Source: Tissierella sp. MB52-C2
GTDB lineage: Bacteria; Bacillota; Clostridia; Tissierellales; Tissierellaceae
Assembly (NCBI RefSeq): GCF_030931715.1
Contig: NZ_CP133261.1
Coordinates: 124,001 to 188,000, forward strand
DNA: 64,000 bases
Direction: 5' to 3'
The notes beneath the pieces are model-generated. The model did not search any database. It saw nothing but the letters and a program-made list of their open reading frames with translations, and was not told where the DNA came from. The position numbers and the translations under genes were made by a program. Every line of letters starts with the position of its first letter. The first letter of the stretch is position 1. Positions 9,253-18,063 of this stretch are shown piece after piece.

Positions 9253-10815
9253 TTGAATAGTAAAAAGATAAGATTTTTAGTTAAAGAAAATAAAGTAGGT
9301 ATGGCTCAAAAAATATTAGCCGCCTTGGCTTCAAAAGAAATGAATATTATTACTATGGAGATAAACCCGCCTTATATCTCTGTTAAAGTTGAATGGGAAG
9401 GTATAGAATGGGATGAGTTTAAGAAATGGATAAAAAATGAGGTTAAGGAAATTTTAGATATAACAGAACTGGATATGATGGACTCAGAAAAAGTAGCAAA
9501 GGAACTTCAGATAGTAATAAATAGTATGACAGATGGCATTATTGCAGTAAATAAACAAGGAAATATTGAATATTATAATTCCAAGGCCAGTAAATTATTT
9601 AATATTGAACCCAAGGATAAGGATACTAATATAAATCTCATAATACCAAAGGAAATATATAATCCAAATGTAGATATAGATGATAAAGCCAATATTGAAG
9701 TAAGTACGATGATTAGAAATAAAAAGGTAAATCTTATACTAAATATTAAACTTATAAAAAATAATCTAGGTATTAAGATGGGAGCTCTTTTGATTTTTAA
9801 AGAAATGGATGATGTTAGAAGGCTGATTCAAACTATTTCAAGACCTTCTATGATAAGTTTCGAGGATATAATTGGAGAATCAGATAGTATAAAGAACACC
9901 ATTTCATTAGCTAAGTCAGTTTCTACAGCAGAGGCAAATATAATGATCTTAGGAGAGTCAGGGACGGGGAAGGAGTTATTTGCTAGAGCAATTCATTTAA
10001 ATAGCAGAAGAGGGAATGGTCCATTTGTGGCAGTTAATTGCTCTGCTGTACCAGATGCTCTTTTGGAATCGGAATTTTTTGGTTATGAAAAAGGTGCTTT
10101 TACAGGTGCAAATACAGGGAAGCAAGGACTCTTCGAATTGGCCACTGGAGGAAGTATATTTCTAGATGAAATAGGGGAATTACCTATCCATTTACAGGCA
10201 AAGATACTAAGAGCCATACAAGAAAGACAAATACGAAGAATAGGCGGAACGAAGGAAATACCCATTGATGTGAGAATAATTTCTGCAACTCACAGAAATT
10301 TATCTGCTATGGTAAGTGAAAAGACTTTTAGGGAAGACTTATATTATAGACTAAATGTTATACCTGTTAATATACCACCATTAAGGGAAAGAAAAGATGA
10401 TATATCAATACTTGCAAGATATTTTACAAAGCTTTTAGGAGAAAGTGCAGATAAACCAAGATTAAGAATAACTAAAGATGCATTGGAAAGATTGCAGGAA
10501 TATTCGTGGCCGGGAAATATAAGGGAACTACAAAATGTTATGGAAAGAGCTGTGATATTTGCAGAGGATTTAATAGATGTTAAACATTTATTGATTGCTA
10601 ATAAATTTGATTCTGATGAAACAGAAAAGATAATTTATAATGAAGAAAATATTGAATTTCCTGTAAATCTACCAGAAATAATTAAGGCTGTTGAATATGA
10701 ACATATTATAAAAGCAAGAAAACAGTTTAATTCATCAAGGGAGATTGCAAAGGCTTTAAATATATCCCATACAACTGTTATTAAACGTATTAAAGAATAC
10801 GAAGATTGTAAATAA
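9253..10815 (+). CDS. TyrR-like sigma-54-dependent activator (ACT-PAS-AAA+-HTH)
   Basis: I prefer the TTG at 9253, with GGGGTGA at 9241-9247, over the GTG at 9244 that overlaps this RBS. The product is 520 residues. Residues 1-75 resemble an ACT ligand domain, about 80-190 a PAS domain, and about 200-430 the AAA+ domain with Walker A GESGTGKE, the sigma-54 contact loop GAFTGA, Walker B LDEIGELP and the arginine-finger region. The last 45 residues form a TyrR-type helix-turn-helix (SREIAKALNISHTTVIKRI). Unlike E. coli TyrR, the intact GAFTGA predicts real sigma-54 activation. The next gene, tyrosine phenol-lyase, has a -24/-12 promoter and is the obvious target. Confidence 0.93.
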   Translation: MNSKKIRFLVKENKVGMAQKILAALASKEMNIITMEINPPYISVKVEWEGIEWDEFKKWIKNEVKEILDITELDMMDSEKVAKELQIVINSMTDGIIAVNKQGNIEYYNSKASKLFNIEPKDKDTNINLIIPKEIYNPNVDIDDKANIEVSTMIRNKKVNLILNIKLIKNNLGIKMGALLIFKEMDDVRRLIQTISRPSMISFEDIIGESDSIKNTISLAKSVSTAEANIMILGESGTGKELFARAIHLNSRRGNGPFVAVNCSAVPDALLESEFFGYEKGAFTGANTGKQGLFELATGGSIFLDEIGELPIHLQAKILRAIQERQIRRIGGTKEIPIDVRIISATHRNLSAMVSEKTFREDLYYRLNVIPVNIPPLRERKDDISILARYFTKLLGESADKPRLRITKDALERLQEYSWPGNIRELQNVMERAVIFAEDLIDVKHLLIANKFDSDETEKIIYNEENIEFPVNLPEIIKAVEYEHIIKARKQFNSSREIAKALNISHTTVIKRIKEYEDCK

Positions 10816-10833
10816 TGTTTACAATATTGTAAA
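10807..10833 (+). promoter_or_regulatory. Overlapping TyrR-box-like palindromes
   Basis: TGTAAA (10807-10812) and TTTACA (10818-10823) are spaced by 5 nt, and TTTACAATATTGTAAA (10818-10833) is a perfect 16-bp palindrome. The half-sites match the TyrR consensus TGTAAA/TTTACA. They overlap the end of the activator gene, about 95-120 bp upstream of the sigma-54 promoter, the usual place for an enhancer site. Confidence 0.65.
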
Positions 10834-10835
10834 AT

Positions 10836-10874
10836 ATAATTCCACCTGTAATTATTAATTACAGGTGGAATTAT
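10836..10874 (+). terminator. Long hairpin after the sigma-54 activator gene
   Basis: Two perfect 19-nt arms (10836-10854 and 10856-10874) contain CCACCTGTAATTA and its complement. The following tail is only moderately T-rich. It probably ends the activator transcript and isolates the lyase promoter. Confidence 0.7.
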
Positions 10875-10925
10875 ATTTAGTTTGTTAAACTGACAGTATT
10901 ATAACTATTCCCCATATTTTAAATT

Positions 10926-10941
10926 TGGCATAAAATTTGCA
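10926..10941 (+). promoter_or_regulatory. Sigma-54 (-24/-12) promoter of the tyrosine phenol-lyase gene
   Basis: TGGCAT-AAAAT-TTGCA matches the TGGCAC-N5-TTGCA consensus with correct 10-bp GG/GC spacing and one mismatch. It lies about 50 bp before the ATG and just downstream of TyrR-like palindromes and a GAFTGA-bearing activator gene. Confidence 0.85.
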
Positions 10942-10986
10942 AATAGCTATATCTATAGAATGTATTAAAAAAATAAGGGGGAATAG

Positions 10987-12366
<1,380 letters not shown>

Positions 12367-12384
12367 TATTAGATAGAAGATTAG

Positions 12385-12420
12385 AACTAGAGAGTTTGTT
12401 ATGGACTCTCTAGTTTTTTT
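12385..12420 (+). terminator. Intrinsic terminator after tpl
   Basis: Arms AACTAGAGAGT (12385-12395) and ACTCTCTAGTT (12405-12415) are followed by TTTTT. The roughly 195 bp from here to the next start hold no recognisable gene. Confidence 0.9.
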
Positions 12421-12614
12421 GTATGTCTAGGGAGCTTTTTAAAATGAGAATTTTGTAAAGGCTTACTTAATGGTAATAATTTATTAAAAATATTAAGTTT
12501 CTCTATAACGTTGTTTTAATTATAAGAAAAAACTATTTGTGTTAGGGAATAATGTTCTATATTATATATTTTGTAGTTGGGCAGTTAATATATTAGAAAT
12601 AAGGAAGTGTAGAT

Positions 12615-13787
12615 ATGTATGATTTTGATAAGATTATAAACAGATATGGAACTAATTCCATGAAATGGGATGGATTAAAGGAAACATTTGAACAAGATAA
12701 TCTACTTCCCTTATGGGTGGCAGACATGGATTTTGAAGTTTCCCCTGCTATTTCAAAGGAGCTAGAGAAAAGAGTTAAACATCCTATATACGGATATATG
12801 CATTGGTCTGATGAGTATTATAGCTCTGTAATAGGATGGATGAAAAGAAGACATGGATGGGAAATTAATAAGGATTGGATTGTATTTACGCCTGGGGTCG
12901 TTCCCGCTGTTAGTTATGCCATTAAAGCACTAACTGATATTGGAGATAGTGTTATAATTCAAAGTCCTGTATATCATCCTTTTAAAACAACCATAGAAAG
13001 TAATGGTAGAAATGTAGTTACTAATCCTCTAATATATAAAGACGGTACATATTATATGGATTTGGAAGACTTAGAAAGAAAGATAGATTCAAAGACTAAG
13101 GTTTTAATACTATGTAGCCCTCATAATCCTGTGGGAAGAGTATGGACTAAAAAAGAATTAAATGAATTGGGAGAAATATGTTTAAAGAACAATATTATAA
13201 TAGTTTCTGACGAGATTCATTTCGACTTAATATATAAGGGAAATACTCATACTGTAATGGCAGATACTTCTCCAGAAATTAGAGATAATTGTATAGTTTG
13301 TACATCACCTAGTAAGACTTTTAATATAGCTGGATTACAGGTTTCCAACATAATAATACCAAATCAAGAACTAAGAGAAAAATATAGTATGGAACTAGAA
13401 AAGGATCATATAGTAAGAGCAAATGTATTTGGACAGGAAGCTTTAATTGCTGCCTATAATGAATCAGAAGACTGGCTAGACTCTTTAATGGAATACCTAG
13501 AGGAAAATAAAAACTTCTTCATAGATTTTATAAAGACAAGAATTCCTCAACTTAAAACAATAAGACCAGAAGGTACTTATTTACTTTGGGTTGATTGTTC
13601 TGGACTTAATATGAAGTCCGATGAATTAAATGAATTCTTCGTAAATAAATGTAAATTAGCTTTAAATAGTGGAGAGATGTTTGGAGAGGAAGGAGAATTA
13701 TTCCAAAGAATTAATATAGCCTGTCCTAGAGCGGTTTTAGAAGAGGCATTGATGAGAATTGAGAAAGCTGTAAAAGAGATTATATAG
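12615..13787 (+). CDS. PatB/MalY-type aminotransferase, probable cystathionine beta-lyase (C-S lyase)
   Basis: This 390-residue fold-type-I PLP enzyme has the usual length. N-terminal NSMKWDGLKETF and LWVADMDF are the hallmark of the PatB/MalY subgroup. SPHNPVGRVW and VSDEIHFDL supply cofactor-binding residues, and the PLP lysine lies in SPSKTFNIAGLQ. Known members cleave cystathionine, cystine or cysteine to thiol, pyruvate and ammonia. The substrate-binding protein of an ABC transporter starts 38 bp downstream and the set looks like one operon, suggesting import and desulfuration of a cysteine-type amino acid. An aromatic substrate is possible given the tpl context. Confidence 0.9.
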   Translation: MYDFDKIINRYGTNSMKWDGLKETFEQDNLLPLWVADMDFEVSPAISKELEKRVKHPIYGYMHWSDEYYSSVIGWMKRRHGWEINKDWIVFTPGVVPAVSYAIKALTDIGDSVIIQSPVYHPFKTTIESNGRNVVTNPLIYKDGTYYMDLEDLERKIDSKTKVLILCSPHNPVGRVWTKKELNELGEICLKNNIIIVSDEIHFDLIYKGNTHTVMADTSPEIRDNCIVCTSPSKTFNIAGLQVSNIIIPNQELREKYSMELEKDHIVRANVFGQEALIAAYNESEDWLDSLMEYLEENKNFFIDFIKTRIPQLKTIRPEGTYLLWVDCSGLNMKSDELNEFFVNKCKLALNSGEMFGEEGELFQRINIACPRAVLEEALMRIEKAVKEII

Positions 13788-13824
13788 ACAATGGTTGGAT
13801 TGGATTAAAAAAGGAGGAGACGGA

Positions 13825-14634
13825 ATGAAATTTAAAAAGATTTTAATATCCCTATTGATATTTATATTAGCAATTGGAGCTGTAGCTTGTGGAAATAAGC
13901 AAGAGCCAGCAGATACATCAGGACAAGCAGAAGAAAAAGTAAAATTAGTAGTAGGAACATCAGCATCTTATAGACCTTGGGCTTTTCAAGAGAATGACGA
14001 AGTTAAAGGCTTTGAAATGGATGTATGGAAAGAGATTGCAAAAAGAAATGACTATGAATTAGAATTTAAACTTGGACAATTCAGTGGATTAGTAGGAATG
14101 CTTGATGCAGGAGAAATAGATACTGTTGCACATCAAATGTCAATTACAAAGGAAAGAGAAGAAAAATATAATTTCTCTGAACCTTATGCTTATAGTTATT
14201 ATGATTTATTTGTAGCAGAAGATAGTGATTATAAAACTAAAGAAGATTTAAGAGGTAAAAAAGTTGGCTGTTGGTTAGGTGGAAATGGAGAAGCTACTTT
14301 AAGACAAATAAATGAAGAATATGATCTAGGATTTGATATTGTAACTTTTGATGGGACATCCATAGAAGGAGAACTAGCCATAGGAAGATTGGCAGCTTTA
14401 TGGCAAGGAGAAATCAAAACAAAAACAACTATTGAAGAAAATAACTTAGATATTAGACAATTAAATGAAAAATTAGTTTATGAAATAAATGCATATCCAT
14501 TTAGAAAAGATGAAGCGGGTAAAAAATTCTCTAAAGAAGTTACAGAAGCATTAAAGGCTATGAGAGAAGATGGAACTTTAGAAGAATTATCTATAAAATG
14601 GTTTAATATTGATACTACGAAATCAGGAGAATAG
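13825..14634 (+). CDS. Amino acid ABC transporter substrate-binding lipoprotein
   Basis: An upstream TTG at 13795 opens the same frame, but GGAGGAG at 13812-13818 points to the ATG at 13825 (269 residues). The lipoprotein signal ends in AVAC, giving a lipid-anchored extracellular protein. The remainder is a family-3 binding protein: VGTSASYRPWAFQENDEVKGFEMDVW-type first strand, QMSITKEREEKYNFSEPY in the middle and a C-terminal LKAMREDGTLEELSIKWFNID. The permease and ATPase genes follow with almost no spacing. The neighbouring C-S lyase favours cystine or a related amino acid as ligand, by inference only. Confidence 0.93.
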   Translation: MKFKKILISLLIFILAIGAVACGNKQEPADTSGQAEEKVKLVVGTSASYRPWAFQENDEVKGFEMDVWKEIAKRNDYELEFKLGQFSGLVGMLDAGEIDTVAHQMSITKEREEKYNFSEPYAYSYYDLFVAEDSDYKTKEDLRGKKVGCWLGGNGEATLRQINEEYDLGFDIVTFDGTSIEGELAIGRLAALWQGEIKTKTTIEENNLDIRQLNEKLVYEINAYPFRKDEAGKKFSKEVTEALKAMREDGTLEELSIKWFNIDTTKSGE

Positions 14635-14643
14635 GTGATTTAG

Positions 14644-15324
14644 GTGAACTTTGATTTTGAATTTATGATTAGAATAGTACCTATTATGCTTAGATATAGC
14701 ATTGTAACTTTGAAATTATCTTTTTTAGCTATATTATTAGGACTTACTATTTCTTTGTTTATTGCAATAGTTATAACTGCTAAAGTACCGATATTGAGTG
14801 GAATTTTTAAAGTGTATATTTCTTTCTTTAGAGGAACGCCTTTAATGGCACAATTATTTTGTTTTTACTTCGGCATATTACCATTATTATCTAGATTAGT
14901 TTTGAAGGTTTCATCTTTTCAAGCAGCATTGGTAATTTTAAGTTTGGCGAGTTCTGCATATATGGCTGAATCTTTGCGAGCAGCTATTTCATCCATACAT
15001 AGAGGTCAAATGGAAGCTGCTCAGTCCATAGGAATGACATATATGCAAGCTATGGTGCGAATTATATTGCCACAGGCTATTAAAGTAGCAATCCCAACAC
15101 TTTTTAGCAGCTTCATAAATATAGTGAAGGATACTTCTCTTGTTTTCGCAATAGGAGTTAAAGAGATGATGGCTACAGCTCAATTAGAAGGGGCTTCAGG
15201 ATACCGTTATTTAGAAGCATATGTATGTGTACTATTTGTTTATTGGGGAATAACCTCAATAATGGGACTTGCACAAAAACGGATAGAAATAAGACTTGGA
15301 AAGTCAGTAGGTGAGACATTGTGA
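14644..15324 (+). CDS. Amino acid ABC transporter permease
   Basis: The 226-residue protein begins at GTG, 7 nt after the binding-protein stop, behind a weak GGTGATTTAGG site. It has about five membrane segments and the HisM-type coupling motif (EAAQSIGMTYMQAMVRIILPQA, EAA loop) near residues 120-140, which contacts the ATPase. FRGTPLMAQLF near residue 60 is typical of polar amino acid permeases. It overlaps the ATPase gene by 4 nt (GTGA), so the two are translationally coupled. Confidence 0.94.
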   Translation: MNFDFEFMIRIVPIMLRYSIVTLKLSFLAILLGLTISLFIAIVITAKVPILSGIFKVYISFFRGTPLMAQLFCFYFGILPLLSRLVLKVSSFQAALVILSLASSAYMAESLRAAISSIHRGQMEAAQSIGMTYMQAMVRIILPQAIKVAIPTLFSSFINIVKDTSLVFAIGVKEMMATAQLEGASGYRYLEAYVCVLFVYWGITSIMGLAQKRIEIRLGKSVGETL

Positions 15325-16061
15325 TAAGGCTAAAAAACATTCAGAAAAGATTTGGAGACTTAGATGTAATAAAAGGTATAGACTTAGATATTAATAATGG
15401 TGAAGTTATATCTATTATAGGCCCTTCAGGAACTGGAAAATCAACATTATTACGTTGTATAAATTGTTTGGAAATAGCCGATCAAGGTGAAATACAAATA
15501 GAAGATTATTCAGTTAATATAAGTAAAATAACAAACAAAGATAAGCAATGGATAAGGCGTAATACAGCAATGGTATTTCAAGGATTTAATTTATTCAATA
15601 ACAAAACTGTACTTCAGAATATTACTGAGGGCTTAATAGTAGTAAAAAAAATGAAAAAGTCTGAAGCGGAAGATAAGGCTTTAAAAATACTGAAAGATGT
15701 AGACATATTAGAAAAGAAAGATAATTATCCATCTAGTTTATCTGGAGGACAGCAGCAACGTGTTGCTATTGGCAGAGCATTAGCTCTTGAACCTAAGATT
15801 CTTCTATTTGATGAACCTACATCTGCCTTAGATCCAGAATTGGTAAGTGAAGTCTTAGTATTAATGAAGGAATTGGCAAAGGAAAAAAGGACTATGCTGA
15901 TTGTTACCCATGAGATTAACTTTGCTAGAAATGTATCTGATAGGGTGTGCTTTATGGATCAGGGGATAATATTAGAAGAAGGTCCTGCAAAGGAAATAAT
16001 TGACAATCCTAAAAATGAGAGGACAAAACAATTCCTAAATGCAATTAGATATAGGGAATAG
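15321..16061 (+). CDS. Amino acid ABC transporter ATP-binding protein
   Basis: This 246-residue ATPase has Walker A GPSGTGKST (near residue 33), a Q-loop in MVFQGFNLF, the signature LSGGQQQRVAIGRAL, Walker B LLFDEPTSALDPE and the switch His in VTHE. Length and spacing of motifs are those of GlnQ/HisP-type ATPases. The GTG start overlaps the permease stop. It energises the transporter encoded by the two genes before it. Confidence 0.96.
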   Translation: MIRLKNIQKRFGDLDVIKGIDLDINNGEVISIIGPSGTGKSTLLRCINCLEIADQGEIQIEDYSVNISKITNKDKQWIRRNTAMVFQGFNLFNNKTVLQNITEGLIVVKKMKKSEAEDKALKILKDVDILEKKDNYPSSLSGGQQQRVAIGRALALEPKILLFDEPTSALDPELVSEVLVLMKELAKEKRTMLIVTHEINFARNVSDRVCFMDQGIILEEGPAKEIIDNPKNERTKQFLNAIRYRE

Positions 16062-16160
16062 TTACTGTACATTATAAAAATACATATTTTTTATAAGTAA
16101 AGGAACACTATTATATAATACTCATATATTTTAAACATTAGATGAGGTGGTGATTTTTAT

Positions 16161-16541
16161 ATGGAGATTAAAGAAGGTGTAATGGTTCCTTTGGGATATG
16201 GAAAATTTGCTCGTTCTGATAAAATTATTAGTCTTGAGCCTATTGAGGATGATCGTGGACCAGGGAGGAGAACGGTTGTATATATTGAGGAGGTTAAGTC
16301 TCCAATAATAGCATCTAAAACCGAAAACTCTATATTAGCAAGAATGGTGGAAATACCAAGAAATGAGCTAGAGGCTTCTGCTGCTTTAGAGCTCTTATAT
16401 GACATAGGAGACGATATTGGGCAAATCGGACCTATGCTTAGAAAGAGTATAAAAAAAGAAGCAAATTTTGATCTTGATAGGATTGAAAAACGTATAAATG
16501 AAATTATTCAACATGAAATTGAATTTGATGAAATACATTAA
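16161..16541 (+). CDS. DUF370/RemA-like protein with a C-terminal extension
   Basis: Residues 1-65 (MVPLGYGKFARSDKIISLEP, RTVVYIEEVKSPIIASKTEN) resemble the RemA/DUF370 family, small DNA-binding regulators first described for Bacillus biofilm genes. Classical members are about 80-90 residues. This one is 126, with an acidic, helix-rich tail (residues 70-126) that I do not recognise. GAGGTGGTG precedes the ATG. The gene stands alone, with a bidirectional terminator right after it. Family assignment is by motif memory only. Confidence 0.65.
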   Translation: MEIKEGVMVPLGYGKFARSDKIISLEPIEDDRGPGRRTVVYIEEVKSPIIASKTENSILARMVEIPRNELEASAALELLYDIGDDIGQIGPMLRKSIKKEANFDLDRIEKRINEIIQHEIEFDEIH

Positions 16542-16563
16542 TATATATTTAATTTCAGAACCT

Positions 16564-16606
16564 AATAATATAGGTACTAGGTTGCTAATCTAGTGCCTAT
16601 ATTATT
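16564..16606. terminator. Bidirectional terminator
   Basis: Arms AATAATATAGGTACTAG (16564-16580) and CTAGTGCCTATATTATT (16590-16606) form a 17-bp stem with one G-T pair. A T-rich tail lies on the plus strand. It separates convergent genes and overlaps the stop of the minus-strand gene. Confidence 0.8.
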
Positions 16607-17611
16607 TTTCAAACTCTCAATTTCATAGACCAATAGATTTAGGAACAATCCTACATCGGTAACAATACCAATAGTTTGACTACTGCCTCTATCACATAGT
16701 TTTGTAACCACGGCAGAATTAATATCTACGCATATCATTTTAATATTTGCAGGAAGCATATTTCCACTGGCAATTCCATGTAGCATAGAGCCAAGGACTA
16801 GCACTATATCTGAAGATTGCAAATATTCACTATACTCTTCTTGAGCTTCAATCATATCAGTTATTGTATCTGGCAATGGACCGTCATCTCTTAGACTCCC
16901 CGCAAGGACAAAAGGAATATGATTTTTTACAGATTCATACATTATACCTGAGCGAAGTACCTTTGCTTCAACGGTCTTGCTTATGGATCCATATCTCATA
17001 ACTTGATTTATAGCTCTCATATGATTTCTATATCCATTATGGGTTACATTACCTGATTTTGCACATACCCCTAAGGAAGTGCCAAAGAGATTTTTTTCTA
17101 TATCATGAACTGCGAGGGCATTCCCAGCTAATAAGCTGGAAACATAATTTTCTTTAATAAGTTCTGAAAGATAATAATCTCCACCTGTATGGACCACAAC
17201 AGGCCCTGCAACTACAGTTAATTTCTTTTTATTATAAAACAAATCATAAGCTAAATCTTTTATAAGAATATTATTTCTTCTTTCGGATGATACAGAACTA
17301 TTCATGAAGTTGAAAGAATCTTCTACTTTTGTATTCTTATCTTTTATTATTTTAACACCAGAATCACCACATACTATCATATCGCCATGTTTAATATCTC
17401 TTAATTTTTTACATGAGGCACCTTGTTCATCTACGACTATAAGTGCATCCATTCTTTGCTTTTTTACTTCGAGCCATTTATCATTATGAAAAACTAAAGT
17501 TTTATAATTTGTAGTTGAATAAAAATCATCAGGAACATGCTTATCCTGCTCCACTTTTTTTAACACTATATTTTCAGTTGTATTCTCATTTTTAAATTTG
17601 TTTATTTCCAT
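16577..17611 (-). CDS. Ornithine cyclodeaminase of the TIGR00300 (LOR/SDH-region) type
   Basis: The open frame extends to 17695, but AAAGGAG lies directly before the ATG at 17611, giving 344 residues. Residues 45-80 (RMDALIVVDEQ ... CKKLRDIKHGDMIVCGDSGV) match the LOR/SDH conserved region. The rest is a Rossmann-like domain with AGPVVVHTGG, SLGVCAKSGNVTHNGYRNHM and GSLRDDGPLPD. Archaeal proteins of this family and the C-terminal part of cyanobacterial ArgE/AgrE convert ornithine to proline plus ammonia with NAD. Such a step would suit an amino-acid fermenter. It is preceded by a T-box leader whose specifier is ambiguous. Confidence 0.78.
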   Translation of the reverse strand: MEINKFKNENTTENIVLKKVEQDKHVPDDFYSTTNYKTLVFHNDKWLEVKKQRMDALIVVDEQGASCKKLRDIKHGDMIVCGDSGVKIIKDKNTKVEDSFNFMNSSVSSERRNNILIKDLAYDLFYNKKKLTVVAGPVVVHTGGDYYLSELIKENYVSSLLAGNALAVHDIEKNLFGTSLGVCAKSGNVTHNGYRNHMRAINQVMRYGSISKTVEAKVLRSGIMYESVKNHIPFVLAGSLRDDGPLPDTITDMIEAQEEYSEYLQSSDIVLVLGSMLHGIASGNMLPANIKMICVDINSAVVTKLCDRGSSQTIGIVTDVGLFLNLLVYEIESLKNNIGTRLAT

Positions 17612-17718
17612 TTTAAATTCTCCTTTCACTAATTGACAATTTAAACAACTTCCCGCAGTCTCACTGCACAAATTCATTTGATCATTATCATTCACATGAA
17701 TTTGGCGTTCGTTGCGTT

Positions 17719-17762
17719 TGACCTACCATCGATTTGTAAAAAATACAAATCGGGTTAGGTCA
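17719..17762 (-). promoter_or_regulatory. Second hairpin between the T-box and the cyclodeaminase gene
   Basis: TGACCTA/TAGGTCA and CGATTTGTA/TACAAATCG nest into one long interrupted stem (17719-17762). On the minus strand it follows the T-box terminator. About 110 nt of leader remain before the start, including a short Cys-containing open frame in phase with the gene. Confidence 0.55.
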
Positions 17763-17990
17763 TAAAAAAAACCTTCATCCCAAAACTGGGACGAAGGTAA
17801 GTCGCGGTGCCACCCAAATTGATTAAGTAATAAATAAAACTTAATCCTCTTGAAGCCTATAACGTTGGCGAAACGGACAAATTTTTTCATTTGCAGCTTA
17901 GAGGGTGGGTTCAAAAGAAGTAATCTTAGAAGATCTTTCAGTCGGTGGATCTTCCTTCCTTTTAGAATCTTTCTATTTACTAGTCCTCTT
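17763..17990 (-). ncRNA. T-box leader upstream of the cyclodeaminase gene
   Basis: On the minus strand the T-box motif GGGTGGCACCGCG (17802-17816) precedes a terminator stem ACCTTCGTCCCA/TGGGATGAAGGT and eight T residues. Stem I base AAGAGG/CTTCTT encloses a specifier loop whose 3' side is AAGATTA. By spacing to the helix, as in the Trp T-box of this window, the specifier would be AUU (Ile). AGA (Arg) in the neighbouring register would fit the ornithine gene better. Confidence 0.88.
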
Positions 17991-18063
17991 CATAGCCAAA
18001 TATTTATTTAAAGAATATTATATGGATTATAATTATATTTGTCAAGTGTTTTTTTGAAAAATA

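Noticed and set aside
12421-12614. TyrR box upstream of the C-S lyase gene
   Set aside because: TTTTGTAAAGGCTTAC shares only one half-site; no matching TTTACA at proper spacing.
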